A DNA stretch of 64,000 nt from positions 6,744 through 70,743 of the forward strand of contig JADKFY010000023.1 in assembly GCA_016717305.1 (NCBI GenBank), written 5' to 3'. Shown piece by piece: positions 7,342 through 17,548 of this stretch. The number at the start of each line of letters is the position of its first letter. Position 1 is the first letter of the stretch. Under the pieces are notes generated by a model. The model was not told the DNA's origin, made no database searches, and saw nothing but the letters and a program-made list of their open reading frames with translations. The stretch comes from Flavobacteriales bacterium. GTDB taxonomy: Bacteria; Bacteroidota; Bacteroidia; Flavobacteriales_F; PHOS-HE28. The position numbers and the translations under genes are program-made.

Positions 7342-9654
7342 TCACTTCTCCACGCGTTCCACATTGAAACGTGAATGCAGTGCTCTGCCGCGTTGATCGG
7401 TCAAAGTTAACCGGTGTGGTCCTTTGGAAAGGTCCACGGTAAGGGTATGTTCGCTGTTGGTCGTGCCTAGGTATTGGCCATCGATGTCCCAATTGATCTG
7501 CGCGTTCGCGTGGCGGTGTGCGGCTTGAAGTACCACGCTGGAATGGGTGCCGTCCAATTGGAAGGGGATGAAGAGCTGGGCCCCGTTCTCGGGATAGATC
7601 ATGTCCATAGGCGTATCATCCGACCCAATGGTCGCTGGCGGCAGTGGTTTGTACCCGACATGCGACTTGGCATAAAAGTATTCCATGGCCGGTGGCAGGC
7701 TGAACCAGTTCACGAAGTGTCCGTTGTCGCCCGTCCCGCAGCAGTGCGGGAGCACGCGCAGGTCTTCCGAGGCATTCACAAGAATGCGTTGGTGATAGGG
7801 ACACGGTGCGGTGCGTGCCGCTTCAGCTATCGTCCACAGGCTATCCACAGGTTCGCAATCGGGACCGGCCCTGAAACCGCTTCGTGCGCAAACGCGCATG
7901 CGCACCATGGCATCGTACGGTGGGTCGAAGGCATGTCCTTGCGGAAGGATATCGAACACGGAGAAGAGGATCGGGGCTGCCGCCAATGTCCCGGTAAGTC
8001 CAGGTCTTCCTGCGCCATCGGCATTGCCGGTCCACACGCCCACGGCATAGTGGTCCGTTATTCCGATGGCCCAAGCATCGCGATGTCCGAAGCTTGTGCC
8101 TGTTTTCCATGCAATGCCTTTGCTGTTCTCGAAGTGTTGCCAACCGGCCTCGCTCTCGGGTCGGTTCAAGGTTTGCAAAGCACGAATCGTGTGGTACACG
8201 GAAGCAGGGGACAGGGGAGGAGCGCTTTCGTTCAATGGGGCCATATTGTCCATCGTGGCCACGGGTGCATGTACGGCAGTCCTTGGGTCACCGGGCAACA
8301 GTGTTCGGGCTAATGAGGCATACGCACCTGTCAATTCCCACAAGGTGCTTTCGGCCCCGCCAACGATAAGTGAAAGCCCATAATTGTCGGCTGAACGATC
8401 CACATGGTGCAAGCCCATGGCGCGCAACAGACGCAAGGTGCGTTCAATGCCATGCTCATGCAAAGCCCGAACGGCGGGCACATTGAGCGAACGGGACAAG
8501 GCTTGAGAAGCGGGCACTGCACCATCGAAGTGTTCATCGAAATTGCGCGGTGCGAACCCTTCATAATGGGTTGGCAGATCGGCCACCAATTGATCCGGCA
8601 TGCGTTCACCGTTTTGGAGCATGTCCGCGTAGAGGAACGGTTTCAGCAAACTGCCAGAACTGCGTCTTGCTTGTACGATGTCCACGGCGCCAGCGTGGTC
8701 CGCATCGGCTGCAGAAAGGTTGCCGATGTAAGCGAGCACTTCGCCGGTTGGCACGTCCAGAACGAGCAGCGCCGCGTTGTGTACCTCGTTGGCGCGCAGG
8801 ATGGGAGCGAAGCGATCGGTGATCCGCACAACCTGTTCTTGTAGTCGATCATCCACTGTTGATCGGATGCGTTGGCCAGCATGCCCTTGGAATTGCAACG
8901 TGCCCAAGAGGTGTTGGGCTTTCTGTGGAAGTGAATGGGGTTCATCGGGCAGCAGTTCTTCTTTCGCCAAGGACCATGAGGTCGAGTCCAGATCTCCGGA
9001 GGCCAACAGACGATCCAAGAGACGATCACGTTTGGCCCGCAGTGCCTGCCTGCCCTTGCCCGGATGCATTTGTGATGGCGCATTCGGCAACACCGCAAGC
9101 GTAGCACATTGGGCCCAGCCGAGGTCCTGTGGCCGCATGCCGAACCAGCGCCATGATGCGGCTTCGAGACCAACCACGTTCCCGCCGAAAGGAGCATGGG
9201 CAAGGTATTCCGAGAGGATCATTTGTTTGGGATACCTCAATTCCAGTCGAAGTGCCAGCAGCATTTCCTTCACCTTGTTCCACATGGATCGCGACCGCTG
9301 ACCACCGGACATGCGTGCCAATTGCATGGTGATCGTGCTGCCCCCACTTACCACACGGCCTGCTTCGCGGTTCTGCTTGAAGGCACGGATCAATGATGGA
9401 ATATGGATGCCCAAATGGGAATTGAAATTCCGGTCCTCGAATTCGAGCAAACAGGTAATGAATCGCTGCGGAACGGTGTCGCCCGGTGGCATGCGCCATT
9501 GCCCATCTGGGGCAACATTGGCCGCGAGCAGATCTCCGTTCCGATCCAACAGCACGGTGCTGAAAGGGTCATGGAAAAGCGGATCCATAGGAGACCATTT
9601 GGCCCATGCGATCAGGAACACCAAAAAGAACAGTATCCAGCGAAAGCGTTTCAA
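7342..9654 (-). CDS. pbpC: Penicillin-binding protein 1C (bifunctional transglycosylase/transpeptidase)
   Basis: The 770-residue protein has an N-terminal membrane anchor (residues 4-20), a GT51 transglycosylase domain with the catalytic Glu73 in FEDRNF and SGGSTITMQLARM, and a transpeptidase domain with S335-L-L-K338 (SxxK), S389-L-N391 (SxN) and K517-T-G519 (KTG). The C-terminus (about residues 685-770) fits the BiPBP_C domain of PBP1C proteins. It polymerises and cross-links peptidoglycan at the outer face of the inner membrane. The gene starts 26 bp after the alpha-2-macroglobulin stop. That pairing is conserved widely and is thought to couple protease trapping with repair of a damaged wall. 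Confidence 0.93.
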   Translation of the reverse strand: MKRFRWILFFLVFLIAWAKWSPMDPLFHDPFSTVLLDRNGDLLAANVAPDGQWRMPPGDTVPQRFITCLLEFEDRNFNSHLGIHIPSLIRAFKQNREAGRVVSGGSTITMQLARMSGGQRSRSMWNKVKEMLLALRLELRYPKQMILSEYLAHAPFGGNVVGLEAASWRWFGMRPQDLGWAQCATLAVLPNAPSQMHPGKGRQALRAKRDRLLDRLLASGDLDSTSWSLAKEELLPDEPHSLPQKAQHLLGTLQFQGHAGQRIRSTVDDRLQEQVVRITDRFAPILRANEVHNAALLVLDVPTGEVLAYIGNLSAADADHAGAVDIVQARRSSGSLLKPFLYADMLQNGERMPDQLVADLPTHYEGFAPRNFDEHFDGAVPASQALSRSLNVPAVRALHEHGIERTLRLLRAMGLHHVDRSADNYGLSLIVGGAESTLWELTGAYASLARTLLPGDPRTAVHAPVATMDNMAPLNESAPPLSPASVYHTIRALQTLNRPESEAGWQHFENSKGIAWKTGTSFGHRDAWAIGITDHYAVGVWTGNADGAGRPGLTGTLAAAPILFSVFDILPQGHAFDPPYDAMVRMRVCARSGFRAGPDCEPVDSLWTIAEAARTAPCPYHQRILVNASEDLRVLPHCCGTGDNGHFVNWFSLPPAMEYFYAKSHVGYKPLPPATIGSDDTPMDMIYPENGAQLFIPFQLDGTHSSVVLQAAHRHANAQINWDIDGQYLGTTNSEHTLTVDLSKGPHRLTLTDQRGRALHSRFNVERVEK

Positions 9655-9680
9655 ACGGGTGAGGATCTTGACTTAGGTCA

Positions 9681-12600
9681 TCACTTCACCTCGGATACAT
9701 ACCCTTCACTCTTTACCACTTCAACCCAGCGCCCAACTGATCTTGCATTGATCGTGTTGTCGTACATGGCTTCGCAATGAGTGCCGGGCATGTAGTAGCG
9801 GCCGGTGTAGCTGGCATTGAGCATGATGCGGTACGTAACGGTGTTGCCTTGCCACAGATCGAAATACGTGAGCACACGATCATCGCGGATGTCACGATAC
9901 GTGTAGTAGGAATTGTTCTCGACCTGTTCGGTGCCCTCCATGCGCGCATTGCGGATCTCCCAGCCACTCGGGAAGATCTGCGTAAGCGCAAGGTTCTGGT
10001 AGTAGCGCGAGATTCCCGGATGGGTAATGGTGACCACGGCCATGAAATCCGTGCCTTGGGTAAGTCGCGTTGGATCCACTGGAGTTCCATCGGTGAGCTT
10101 GTAACTGATGTTCATGCGCATGCCGTTCTCCGCTGCTTTCTCCTGACCTGCGAGCGGTGTTCCGGTGCGGACTAGACGAAGATAAAGCAGGTTCTTTCCC
10201 GTGTTGTCCACGGCCACTTTTCCCTTTCCGTCCGGTGCGGGAAGGTCTGTGCGTGCGATCGCTTTTTCGCTGAACCGGTCCTGTGTTTTCCCGTTCGCGG
10301 TAAGCGCATAGCTCATGCCTTTTCCGAGCGGGTTCTTTTCCGCAAGGCGGGCCACCGCCATCAAACCGAACGCGGTGCTTTGTGTGCTGTACCAATCGTC
10401 GGCGCTCAGGTGTTTGGCAATTTGTTGCACCACTAGCGCGGCTTTGGTGGTGTTGCCCATGTTGAGCAAGGCATCGACGATCAGGGCTTCATCGCGCAGG
10501 TCACTTCCATAGGTGAAACCCAATTCGGTGTACGCCGCAACGGAGGTGGAATATCCCTTCACCAGTTCTTCGGCCACATCCTTGCGCCCGATGTAGGCGT
10601 ATGCGGAAGCGAGCGACCAACGGCTACTTGCGTCCAGGTTCTTCTCTTCGCGCAAACGGTTCATGGAGGCCATGTCCTGCGCACCGGCGATCGCCAAAAC
10701 GTAGAGGCGGTATGCCTGTGTCAACGTGTGCGCGGCACGGGTCCACTTGTCGTCACGTTCTTGGTTCCATTGTTTGGCTGCGCGTTTTTGGAAGGCGATC
10801 CAACTCGCGCGCGTTCCGGGCGGAGCATGGAAACCTTGTCGTTCGGCCTCTACCATGAAGTGCCCCGCATAGATCGAGGTCCAGTTGTCGTAATGGTCGC
10901 CGCCGGGCCAGTAGTTGAAGCTGCCATCGGTACGTTGGAATTGAGAGAGGCGACCCAATGCCGCTTCCACGTTGCCACGCATTTCATGGATGGTGCGATC
11001 AGGCAATTCCATGACAGCAGCCAAATACAATTGTGGGAATGCCTTCGAGGTTGTCTGCTCCAAACAGCCGTGCGGATAATCGATCAGGTATTTCAACCGT
11101 CTGCCCATGTCTACCGGGGGAATGGAGCTGACCTCCAAGTAGGCGCTGTTGGTTCCTGCAACACCCAAAGCTTCCGGTGTGCCGCTCCATTTCTTTCCAG
11201 GCTCCAATGCCATCTCCATGGCATCGGTAGCGGGTCGGTTCGGTTGGCGCACTTGCAACTCGATCGCTTCACTTGCGGACTCCCCGGCTCCGGAAACGCT
11301 CACCTTCACCTTGGCCACACCGATGGCTTCCTTCACGCGCACTTTGAAGTACACTACTTGATCGCCGATCTTGTTGAATTTGATGGTGCGTTGTACAGGA
11401 CCTTCGGGGATCAATAGCGCGTTGGGTTCCAGCTTCACCACCACATCCTTCACCTTTGCATCCATGGCGAAAACGGTAACTGGCAGATCAACAAGTTCAC
11501 CTGGCGCCAGCACGCGCGGCATGGTCGCCAGTACCATCAGTGGTTTGCGAACGGGTACTATTTTCTCCGCATTACCGTAGGCCTTTCCGCCATCTGCAGC
11601 CACCACCATCACGCGTACACTACCCACGTAATTGGCGATCGTGAAACTGTGTTTCGCCTTTTTCCCTTTGGTCACAGTGAACGGCCCCACAAACCGCACA
11701 ACGGGTTTGAAGCGGTTGGCCTTTGCTCCTTTAACTGGGCCACCATCATCACTGCCACCCAAGGCAAGTAGGCGGGTGAGTTGTTTGCCGAATGCTCCGA
11801 TCACATCATCATACAGATCCCATGTACGCACCCCCAAGGCTTCGCGTGCATAGAAATGGTTCCACGGATCCGGTGTCTTGAAGCGCGTTAGGTCCAGCAA
11901 ACCCTCGTCCACGATCGCGAGGGTATAGGTCATCGGTTTTCCAGTGGCTTCGCTGACCACCACTTCGAAGGGCACATCGGTCTTCACTTCGCTGGCCATG
12001 GTGATCTGCGGCGCAATGTGTGTTGTGGGATCCTCCACAAGGATCGGGATCACGCCGTAGAGCCGGATGGGCAGGTCGTTCGCGACTGTCGCGTGGGGTT
12101 GGATCAGGCTCACTTGGGCATACATGTTCGGTGCCATGTCCGCGGTGATGGGGAAGGAGTAGCGTGTTTCCTTTTCCTCCAGATCCACCCATTCTGTTCT
12201 GAGCACGCGGCTGCCGGTCTCCAAGCTGATCAAAGCACGGCCCGTGCCGGAGGAAGGAATGGTTAGGGTTGCTTCATCGCCAACATCGTACTTCTCCTTG
12301 TCGGCGTTGAAGCTCAACATGGTGGCTTGTTCCGGATCACCACGACGTGAACGACCTTCGTAACCGGGCCAATCGACATAGGCTTGAACAGCTGTAGAAT
12401 GGCCACTGCTGGGGTCTGTAATGCGCACCACGAACTGGCCCCACTCAGGCCTATCCACCCGGAAGTCGAGTTTGGCGCGACCTTTTGCATCCGTTACCGG
12501 ATCCAGTTCCGTGCGCAATTCCACGCTGGGAGAAGAGATGTAGTTCGCGTCGCCGCTCAGGTCGCCATCCCACCACCAGTTGCTCCGCATCTTGTAGATC

Positions 12601-15269
12601 TGCGCCTTCAGTGTATGGTTTGCGATCGCCTTCCCATTGGCATCAACGGCCACCACAGCGTATTTGTAGGTCGTGTCCGTTACCAGGTTTCCCCAAGCCG
12701 ATCGTGCTTCGGGTGCAAGCACTCCGGCATACGAAGTGTACGGATAGAAGGCAGTCGTGGTCTGGTCCATGCTCGCATCGCCGCCGGCCTCGAATACGCG
12801 CGTGACAACATTCAAATTCACCACGGGAGGTGCATTACGGCCGGGTTCCACGTTCATGCTAAAGGGTGCTTCACCGGCTTCGTTCAATTGTCCATCGAAG
12901 GCGACTTGTTCTTCTTCCGGCAGTCTGGTGTGCAGGTCGTTGAAAGAGTATTTCGCGAAATCCTTGAAGTCCGGTGATCCGGTGGACATGGCCACGGTAA
13001 CGCGTGCATTCAACGAACGCGCAGGCGCACCATGCAGCCAATGCGAACGCAATGTTACTTTTTCAAGGTCCGATCTACTCAGTCGTTGCGGAAGGTCCAG
13101 TTCGATCTTCAGTCTATTGGGTTTCACTGTTTCGATGCGGATGCTCTTGTGGAAGGAAGTGCCACCCACGGAAACCTGCGCGCTCCAATAGCCGGTGGGT
13201 GCATCCGGGTCGGTAGCACAATGGAAGGCATACACGCCATTAACGGCGGTGTTGCGCATGGTCTTCGTCATCAACCGGCCACGTGGGTCGGTCAGTTCCA
13301 GAACCACCGGATGGTTGGCGGGTAATTTCTTTTGCAGGTCTTGTAGAATGAACGTGAGGTAGAGTGAATCACCGGGCCTCCACACGCCGCGTTCACCGTA
13401 GATCATGCCCTTCAAGCCTTTGTCAATGGCTTCACCTTGGACATCGAATTCGCTCACGGAAAGGGAGGAGCCATCATCCAATTTCAGGTATCCGCGCTGT
13501 TTGCCCTTGCTCGCGAGAAGGAGGAAGGGCTTGTGTTCGGTCGCCTTCAATTTGGCCAGGCCGTTCCTGTCAGTGTTCAGTTCCGCCATGGGCTTATGCT
13601 GCAGATCCAGTACTTGCAGCGTTACACCGCTCATGGGTTCCGCAGTGCGCAGATCGCTCACCGCAAGTACCATGGATCCGTCGTTCCCGACCTTGGCCAC
13701 CAAGCCCAGATCGGAGGCCAGTATGTTGCGCGATACTGAACCGCGCCGAGCGAAGTAGGAGGGGGAACAAGGATCCTCGCGCTCTTGGTAGTCGTACTCT
13801 TCGTAGTGATCGTAATCGTCGTAGTACCAGTAGTCCTGGATTTTGTCGTACGCGGCTTGTTCTTCGGCAAGAGAACGTTCGTGTTCCAAAACCTCTGTTC
13901 CTTCTTGTGCAGTTCCACAAGGGTAAACGGAGTGCTTTTTGTTGAAGGATAGATCCACGCGGTAGATGGCTCCGGGTTCCGCTTTGAATTGCTCGGCTAG
14001 ATCCAAGTAGTACCTGTTCCAACGGCCCAGATCAGGACCATCAGCGGTCTTCAGGGAGATGGTCTTGCGCATGACCAAACGCCCCACACGAGCTAGTTCC
14101 CGATCACCTTCCAGATCATTCACTTGCAGGAATTGGGCAACATTGGGTTCACTGATCCGGACGATGCGTACATCCACCGCACTAAGGTTCACCGCTTCGA
14201 ACGGCATAACAAGACCGTCTGAACTGGGCAGTATCACTCCTTTGCCCACCATGCGTACGGCTGGTTTCAATTCTTCGAATTCCAGGTCCACGGCAATGTC
14301 CTTGCCCAAGGTCTTGCCATTCACGTTACGTACGCCTGCGGAAACAAAGCCTTGCACGTTGCCGCTTAATCGTTCGGTGGGGTACAGCAAGAGTTTGTTG
14401 CCTTCCACGGAAATACGGAGGTCTTCGGAACCTGTGATCCCGACCAGTCCGCTCATATCCTGGCCTGCATCCAGCGGGTCGGAGAATAACAGCGTCGCAA
14501 ACTGCTCGCCTTCGCTGTTGGTGGTGGCACTGATCAATGTGAGGTCCCCGATCGCCGGTATCTCAAAGGCAAGAGTTCCTTTATCCTCGGAAGCGATCTT
14601 TTCTCCGTCCCAACTGAGTTCCAGCACTCCTTTCTGTTCGGTACGTAACACGCTGTCCACGGTAAAGAGGTGGTACTTGCCATTGGGTTCATGTTCCCAG
14701 ATCAACGATCTGTTCTGGTCGCCTTGGGTTGCTGTGAAGCATGCCTCCAGATCTTGTCCTGTCGCGTCATCTGCAGTTGAAACAGCAACAACAACGCGCT
14801 GCCATGTCAGGTCAGAGGACGAGAGGGAGCGCATATCGGTAACCCGTAAATCGACCCCTTGCCTGATCGTGTGAACTTGGAAGGTGAACTCGTGCAATCC
14901 TGTCGGCAGTTCGATCAGATCTCCCAGGTCCACGGTCACCGTGTAGGTGGTCTCTTGTTCAAGGCGCTCGTCGGGTTTGAACACCAAGGTCCGGTCGTCG
15001 TTCAGCGATACCGTGCCCTTCACCGAGGGATCGAAGTGGAAAAGACCCTGCAGTGCCGTTGTGGAGGAATCGCGCCACCGTTGGTCCGGGGCTATGCGCA
15101 CGAAGATCGAACCACGTGCGCTGATGTGTCCAGCAGTGAAGGCGGGCACATACGGCGTGAATGCCGCATCCGGTGCGATACGATCCGGTCTTGTGCGACA
15201 AGAGGAAACAGCAATTGTTAGCAAGAGAGCGATGCCCAATGGGAGGATGTGGCGTGGCAGCGTGGACAT
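9681..15269 (-). CDS. yfhM: Bacterial alpha-2-macroglobulin lipoprotein with intact thioester motif
   Basis: The 1862-residue product starts with a lipoprotein signal (ALLLTIAVSSC, lipobox Cys about residue 22). It carries the successive macroglobulin beta domains, an A2M core (PLMVLATMPRVLAPGELVDL) and a thioester segment YPHGCLEQTTSKAF with Cys1402-Leu-Glu-Gln1405. The alpha-alpha6 TED-like helical domain and the receptor-binding-like end (SYKLTDGTPVDPTRL ... YTGRYYMPGTHCEAMYD) follow. The start at 15269 is chosen because it begins the lipoprotein signal; the frame is open to 15386. Known role of the family: a protease bait and covalent trap in the periplasm, paired with PBP1C. The intact CLEQ indicates a working thioester form. 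About 200 aa longer than the E. coli relative. Confidence 0.93.
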   Translation of the reverse strand: MSTLPRHILPLGIALLLTIAVSSCRTRPDRIAPDAAFTPYVPAFTAGHISARGSIFVRIAPDQRWRDSSTTALQGLFHFDPSVKGTVSLNDDRTLVFKPDERLEQETTYTVTVDLGDLIELPTGLHEFTFQVHTIRQGVDLRVTDMRSLSSSDLTWQRVVVAVSTADDATGQDLEACFTATQGDQNRSLIWEHEPNGKYHLFTVDSVLRTEQKGVLELSWDGEKIASEDKGTLAFEIPAIGDLTLISATTNSEGEQFATLLFSDPLDAGQDMSGLVGITGSEDLRISVEGNKLLLYPTERLSGNVQGFVSAGVRNVNGKTLGKDIAVDLEFEELKPAVRMVGKGVILPSSDGLVMPFEAVNLSAVDVRIVRISEPNVAQFLQVNDLEGDRELARVGRLVMRKTISLKTADGPDLGRWNRYYLDLAEQFKAEPGAIYRVDLSFNKKHSVYPCGTAQEGTEVLEHERSLAEEQAAYDKIQDYWYYDDYDHYEEYDYQEREDPCSPSYFARRGSVSRNILASDLGLVAKVGNDGSMVLAVSDLRTAEPMSGVTLQVLDLQHKPMAELNTDRNGLAKLKATEHKPFLLLASKGKQRGYLKLDDGSSLSVSEFDVQGEAIDKGLKGMIYGERGVWRPGDSLYLTFILQDLQKKLPANHPVVLELTDPRGRLMTKTMRNTAVNGVYAFHCATDPDAPTGYWSAQVSVGGTSFHKSIRIETVKPNRLKIELDLPQRLSRSDLEKVTLRSHWLHGAPARSLNARVTVAMSTGSPDFKDFAKYSFNDLHTRLPEEEQVAFDGQLNEAGEAPFSMNVEPGRNAPPVVNLNVVTRVFEAGGDASMDQTTTAFYPYTSYAGVLAPEARSAWGNLVTDTTYKYAVVAVDANGKAIANHTLKAQIYKMRSNWWWDGDLSGDANYISSPSVELRTELDPVTDAKGRAKLDFRVDRPEWGQFVVRITDPSSGHSTAVQAYVDWPGYEGRSRRGDPEQATMLSFNADKEKYDVGDEATLTIPSSGTGRALISLETGSRVLRTEWVDLEEKETRYSFPITADMAPNMYAQVSLIQPHATVANDLPIRLYGVIPILVEDPTTHIAPQITMASEVKTDVPFEVVVSEATGKPMTYTLAIVDEGLLDLTRFKTPDPWNHFYAREALGVRTWDLYDDVIGAFGKQLTRLLALGGSDDGGPVKGAKANRFKPVVRFVGPFTVTKGKKAKHSFTIANYVGSVRVMVVAADGGKAYGNAEKIVPVRKPLMVLATMPRVLAPGELVDLPVTVFAMDAKVKDVVVKLEPNALLIPEGPVQRTIKFNKIGDQVVYFKVRVKEAIGVAKVKVSVSGAGESASEAIELQVRQPNRPATDAMEMALEPGKKWSGTPEALGVAGTNSAYLEVSSIPPVDMGRRLKYLIDYPHGCLEQTTSKAFPQLYLAAVMELPDRTIHEMRGNVEAALGRLSQFQRTDGSFNYWPGGDHYDNWTSIYAGHFMVEAERQGFHAPPGTRASWIAFQKRAAKQWNQERDDKWTRAAHTLTQAYRLYVLAIAGAQDMASMNRLREEKNLDASSRWSLASAYAYIGRKDVAEELVKGYSTSVAAYTELGFTYGSDLRDEALIVDALLNMGNTTKAALVVQQIAKHLSADDWYSTQSTAFGLMAVARLAEKNPLGKGMSYALTANGKTQDRFSEKAIARTDLPAPDGKGKVAVDNTGKNLLYLRLVRTGTPLAGQEKAAENGMRMNISYKLTDGTPVDPTRLTQGTDFMAVVTITHPGISRYYQNLALTQIFPSGWEIRNARMEGTEQVENNSYYTYRDIRDDRVLTYFDLWQGNTVTYRIMLNASYTGRYYMPGTHCEAMYDNTINARSVGRWVEVVKSEGYVSEVK

Positions 15270-15419
15270 GGGTGGGAAAATGGAATGGAAAGATATCGGC
15301 TTGGTTCGGAACGAGCTTGTACGTGACCGTATTGTTGGTTTTAGCACAAGTTGGGAGCAATGCGTGCAACCACGGAACGGAGCCAACAGGAAAAGTGGAG
15401 AAGACCGTTCGGGGGATCA

Positions 15420-17531
15420 CTACTTCATCAACTCCTCAGCTTCTTCAGCCGGGATGATGAATCCATTGACCTCGCCGACCACGAACGCATCACCGAAGCC
15501 TTGTTTCGCGATGACCAGCTTTGCTTCCTCAGCGCTCTTGCGATCCTTGAACTGGCCGTAGAAATAGCGCGTGGCATCAGCGGAAACGATCGGTTTGATG
15601 TCACCCATTTCAATCATCTTGTCCATGTCCTCCATTGGCACATTCCCGACGAAGGTCCCGACCTGTACACGGAAGCGGATCAAGCTGCGGTCGATGGTCC
15701 CGGAGGCCTTGTCGTTCAGGTTCTCAGGACCAGTGAGTTTTGCTCCTGCTTCCTTCATACCAATGCGCTTGCCATCACGGAAAGCAACTAGGAACGCACC
15801 GTTGAATCCTTTAAGAAGCATTTGCACCTTATGGGCCGCTGCAGGATTTACATCCTTGAAGGACCCGGTGTAATAGCGCGTTAGGCCATCATCGCCTTTG
15901 ATGATCACTAGATCTTTGATCTCCGAGAAAATGTCCCGTGATAACGGGTAGCGGAACGCGCCCAATTGGACCCGAACGATGGCTTCGCCACTTGTTTCAG
16001 GTGCTGAGGTCGGAGGGATGAGCTTCTTGCGGGCTTCATCGGCTTCTGCCGTTACATCAACCAATTTGCCGTTCTCTTCGGCCATCACCACCGGTTGCAG
16101 ACCAACGCCGCGCAACTCAAGTTCTCGACGCAACGCTTCGGGGATCGCATCATAACTACCTACCACATAATACGTGGAATCGCCCTGTTCAACGGTCCGT
16201 ACATCGGGTAAGCTCAGGATCTTTTGGATCAGGTCTTCGGTAATGCCTTCAACTTGCGAGCCCACCTTCACCACGTACACGCGTTTGGTCTTCACGACCG
16301 GTTTCATTGGGCCGAAGGACTCCACGCGCGAGTTCACCGTGTTCACATTACCGGAATCACGATAGGCGAGGTAGGATCTCAGAAGTGTCTCGTCGGTAAT
16401 GGTCACGCCCTGTTCATCCACTGGCGCTCCCAGTGCCGTATTGGGTTCGTCGTCCTCATGGTCCGGCACACCATCCTGATCACCATCCAATGGGCAGCCA
16501 TAGGCGTCCACCTTCACGCCAGCAGGAGTATGCGGACATTTGTCGTGGATGTCCTGAACGCCATCGCTGTCCTCATCACCCAGCCAGGCCAATTGGTCCA
16601 ATTCTTCAGTGGAGAGCGGTGTTTTCTTGGCCTTTTGTGCCTTACGCGCCATGGGGATGGTATACCCTATGGAGAATGAAGAATAGAGGAATCGATCGTT
16701 CCCGGCGGTTCCCTTTCGGTTCTCTATGCTATTGTCGCTCACGCCATCGACAAGGTCGGTGAGGGTGAAGTGCATTGTAGCGCCCACCCGGAAATCCAGA
16801 TTATTACCCAGATCCATGCGAGCACCGACCCCAACTGGGATGGCCCAGGTCCTTTCCAAATACTTTCCAAATCCGTCCAAATTGCTCTCACGCACATCAC
16901 TTTCGTACGTGTAGTCCCTTTCCACCAAGACCGCATCCGTGGCGTTGGGCGCGGTTTCGGCGATGTCGCGGATAGTTCCGTCGCTCCAATAGTTGTAGGA
17001 CCTGCCTTGGTTATCGAACAGGTCGGTCTTAGTTAGGAATTCCACCGATTCGAATCCGACATTGATGAACGGCTCCACAACGTGGTCCTTGCGAAGCAGT
17101 TGCAGGAAATTGTATTGGAAACGGACGCCACCTGTCGTGATCCTGGATTCGAAATTGAGGTTCCTTTCCAAGCCACGCTCATTTACACCTAACCTACCAT
17201 GAAGTGCATAGATCCCGGCCTCAAGCCAAGGTGTAATGGGCGTGGTGGCACGGATCTCGAATCCAACACGCGTGACCAAGGGGCTGTACTTGGTGTGATC
17301 ACGACCTACATCACCATAAAAGGCGAACATGCCCGGGCCTATCCCCAAGGAAGGTCTTAGCCGGAACGCATTTTCAACCGGCGCAGCTCCATCGATGCTT
17401 ACGGGTTGTGCCGTGGTATCTGCCTGGGAATACGCCGAAGAAGTAGTCAACACTACAGCCAGCAAAGCCGCATGGGCGAACCAACGGAACGGAACATGAT
17501 CAAGGACGGTGCGCTTTGGCATTCGATCCAT
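15420..17531 (-). CDS. Outer-membrane beta-barrel protein with TSP3 repeats and three SPOR-like domains
   Basis: The 703-residue protein has a signal peptide (cleavage near ...SSAYSQ, residue 36), a beta-barrel-like N-terminal half (about 50-295), and thrombospondin type-3 calcium-binding repeats (about 319-362: DEDSDGVQDIHDKCPHTP, DGDQDGVPDHEDDEP). Three related segments follow at about 417-492 (YVVKVGSQV ... YYVVGSYDAI), 519-590 (VRVQLGAF ... RYYTGSFKDV) and 619-693 (FRVQVGTF ... RYFYGQFKDR). Each has the 'VQxGxF ... YxxGxF' pattern of SPOR domains, which bind denuded peptidoglycan. The layout resembles OmpA-type linkers, with SPOR-like modules where an OmpA domain would be expected. The exact family is not recognised; a start three codons later (MPKR) is equally possible. 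Confidence 0.75.
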   Translation of the reverse strand: MDRMPKRTVLDHVPFRWFAHAALLAVVLTTSSAYSQADTTAQPVSIDGAAPVENAFRLRPSLGIGPGMFAFYGDVGRDHTKYSPLVTRVGFEIRATTPITPWLEAGIYALHGRLGVNERGLERNLNFESRITTGGVRFQYNFLQLLRKDHVVEPFINVGFESVEFLTKTDLFDNQGRSYNYWSDGTIRDIAETAPNATDAVLVERDYTYESDVRESNLDGFGKYLERTWAIPVGVGARMDLGNNLDFRVGATMHFTLTDLVDGVSDNSIENRKGTAGNDRFLYSSFSIGYTIPMARKAQKAKKTPLSTEELDQLAWLGDEDSDGVQDIHDKCPHTPAGVKVDAYGCPLDGDQDGVPDHEDDEPNTALGAPVDEQGVTITDETLLRSYLAYRDSGNVNTVNSRVESFGPMKPVVKTKRVYVVKVGSQVEGITEDLIQKILSLPDVRTVEQGDSTYYVVGSYDAIPEALRRELELRGVGLQPVVMAEENGKLVDVTAEADEARKKLIPPTSAPETSGEAIVRVQLGAFRYPLSRDIFSEIKDLVIIKGDDGLTRYYTGSFKDVNPAAAHKVQMLLKGFNGAFLVAFRDGKRIGMKEAGAKLTGPENLNDKASGTIDRSLIRFRVQVGTFVGNVPMEDMDKMIEMGDIKPIVSADATRYFYGQFKDRKSAEEAKLVIAKQGFGDAFVVGEVNGFIIPAEEAEELMK

Positions 17532-17548
17532 TCCGGGTTAAAAGGGTC

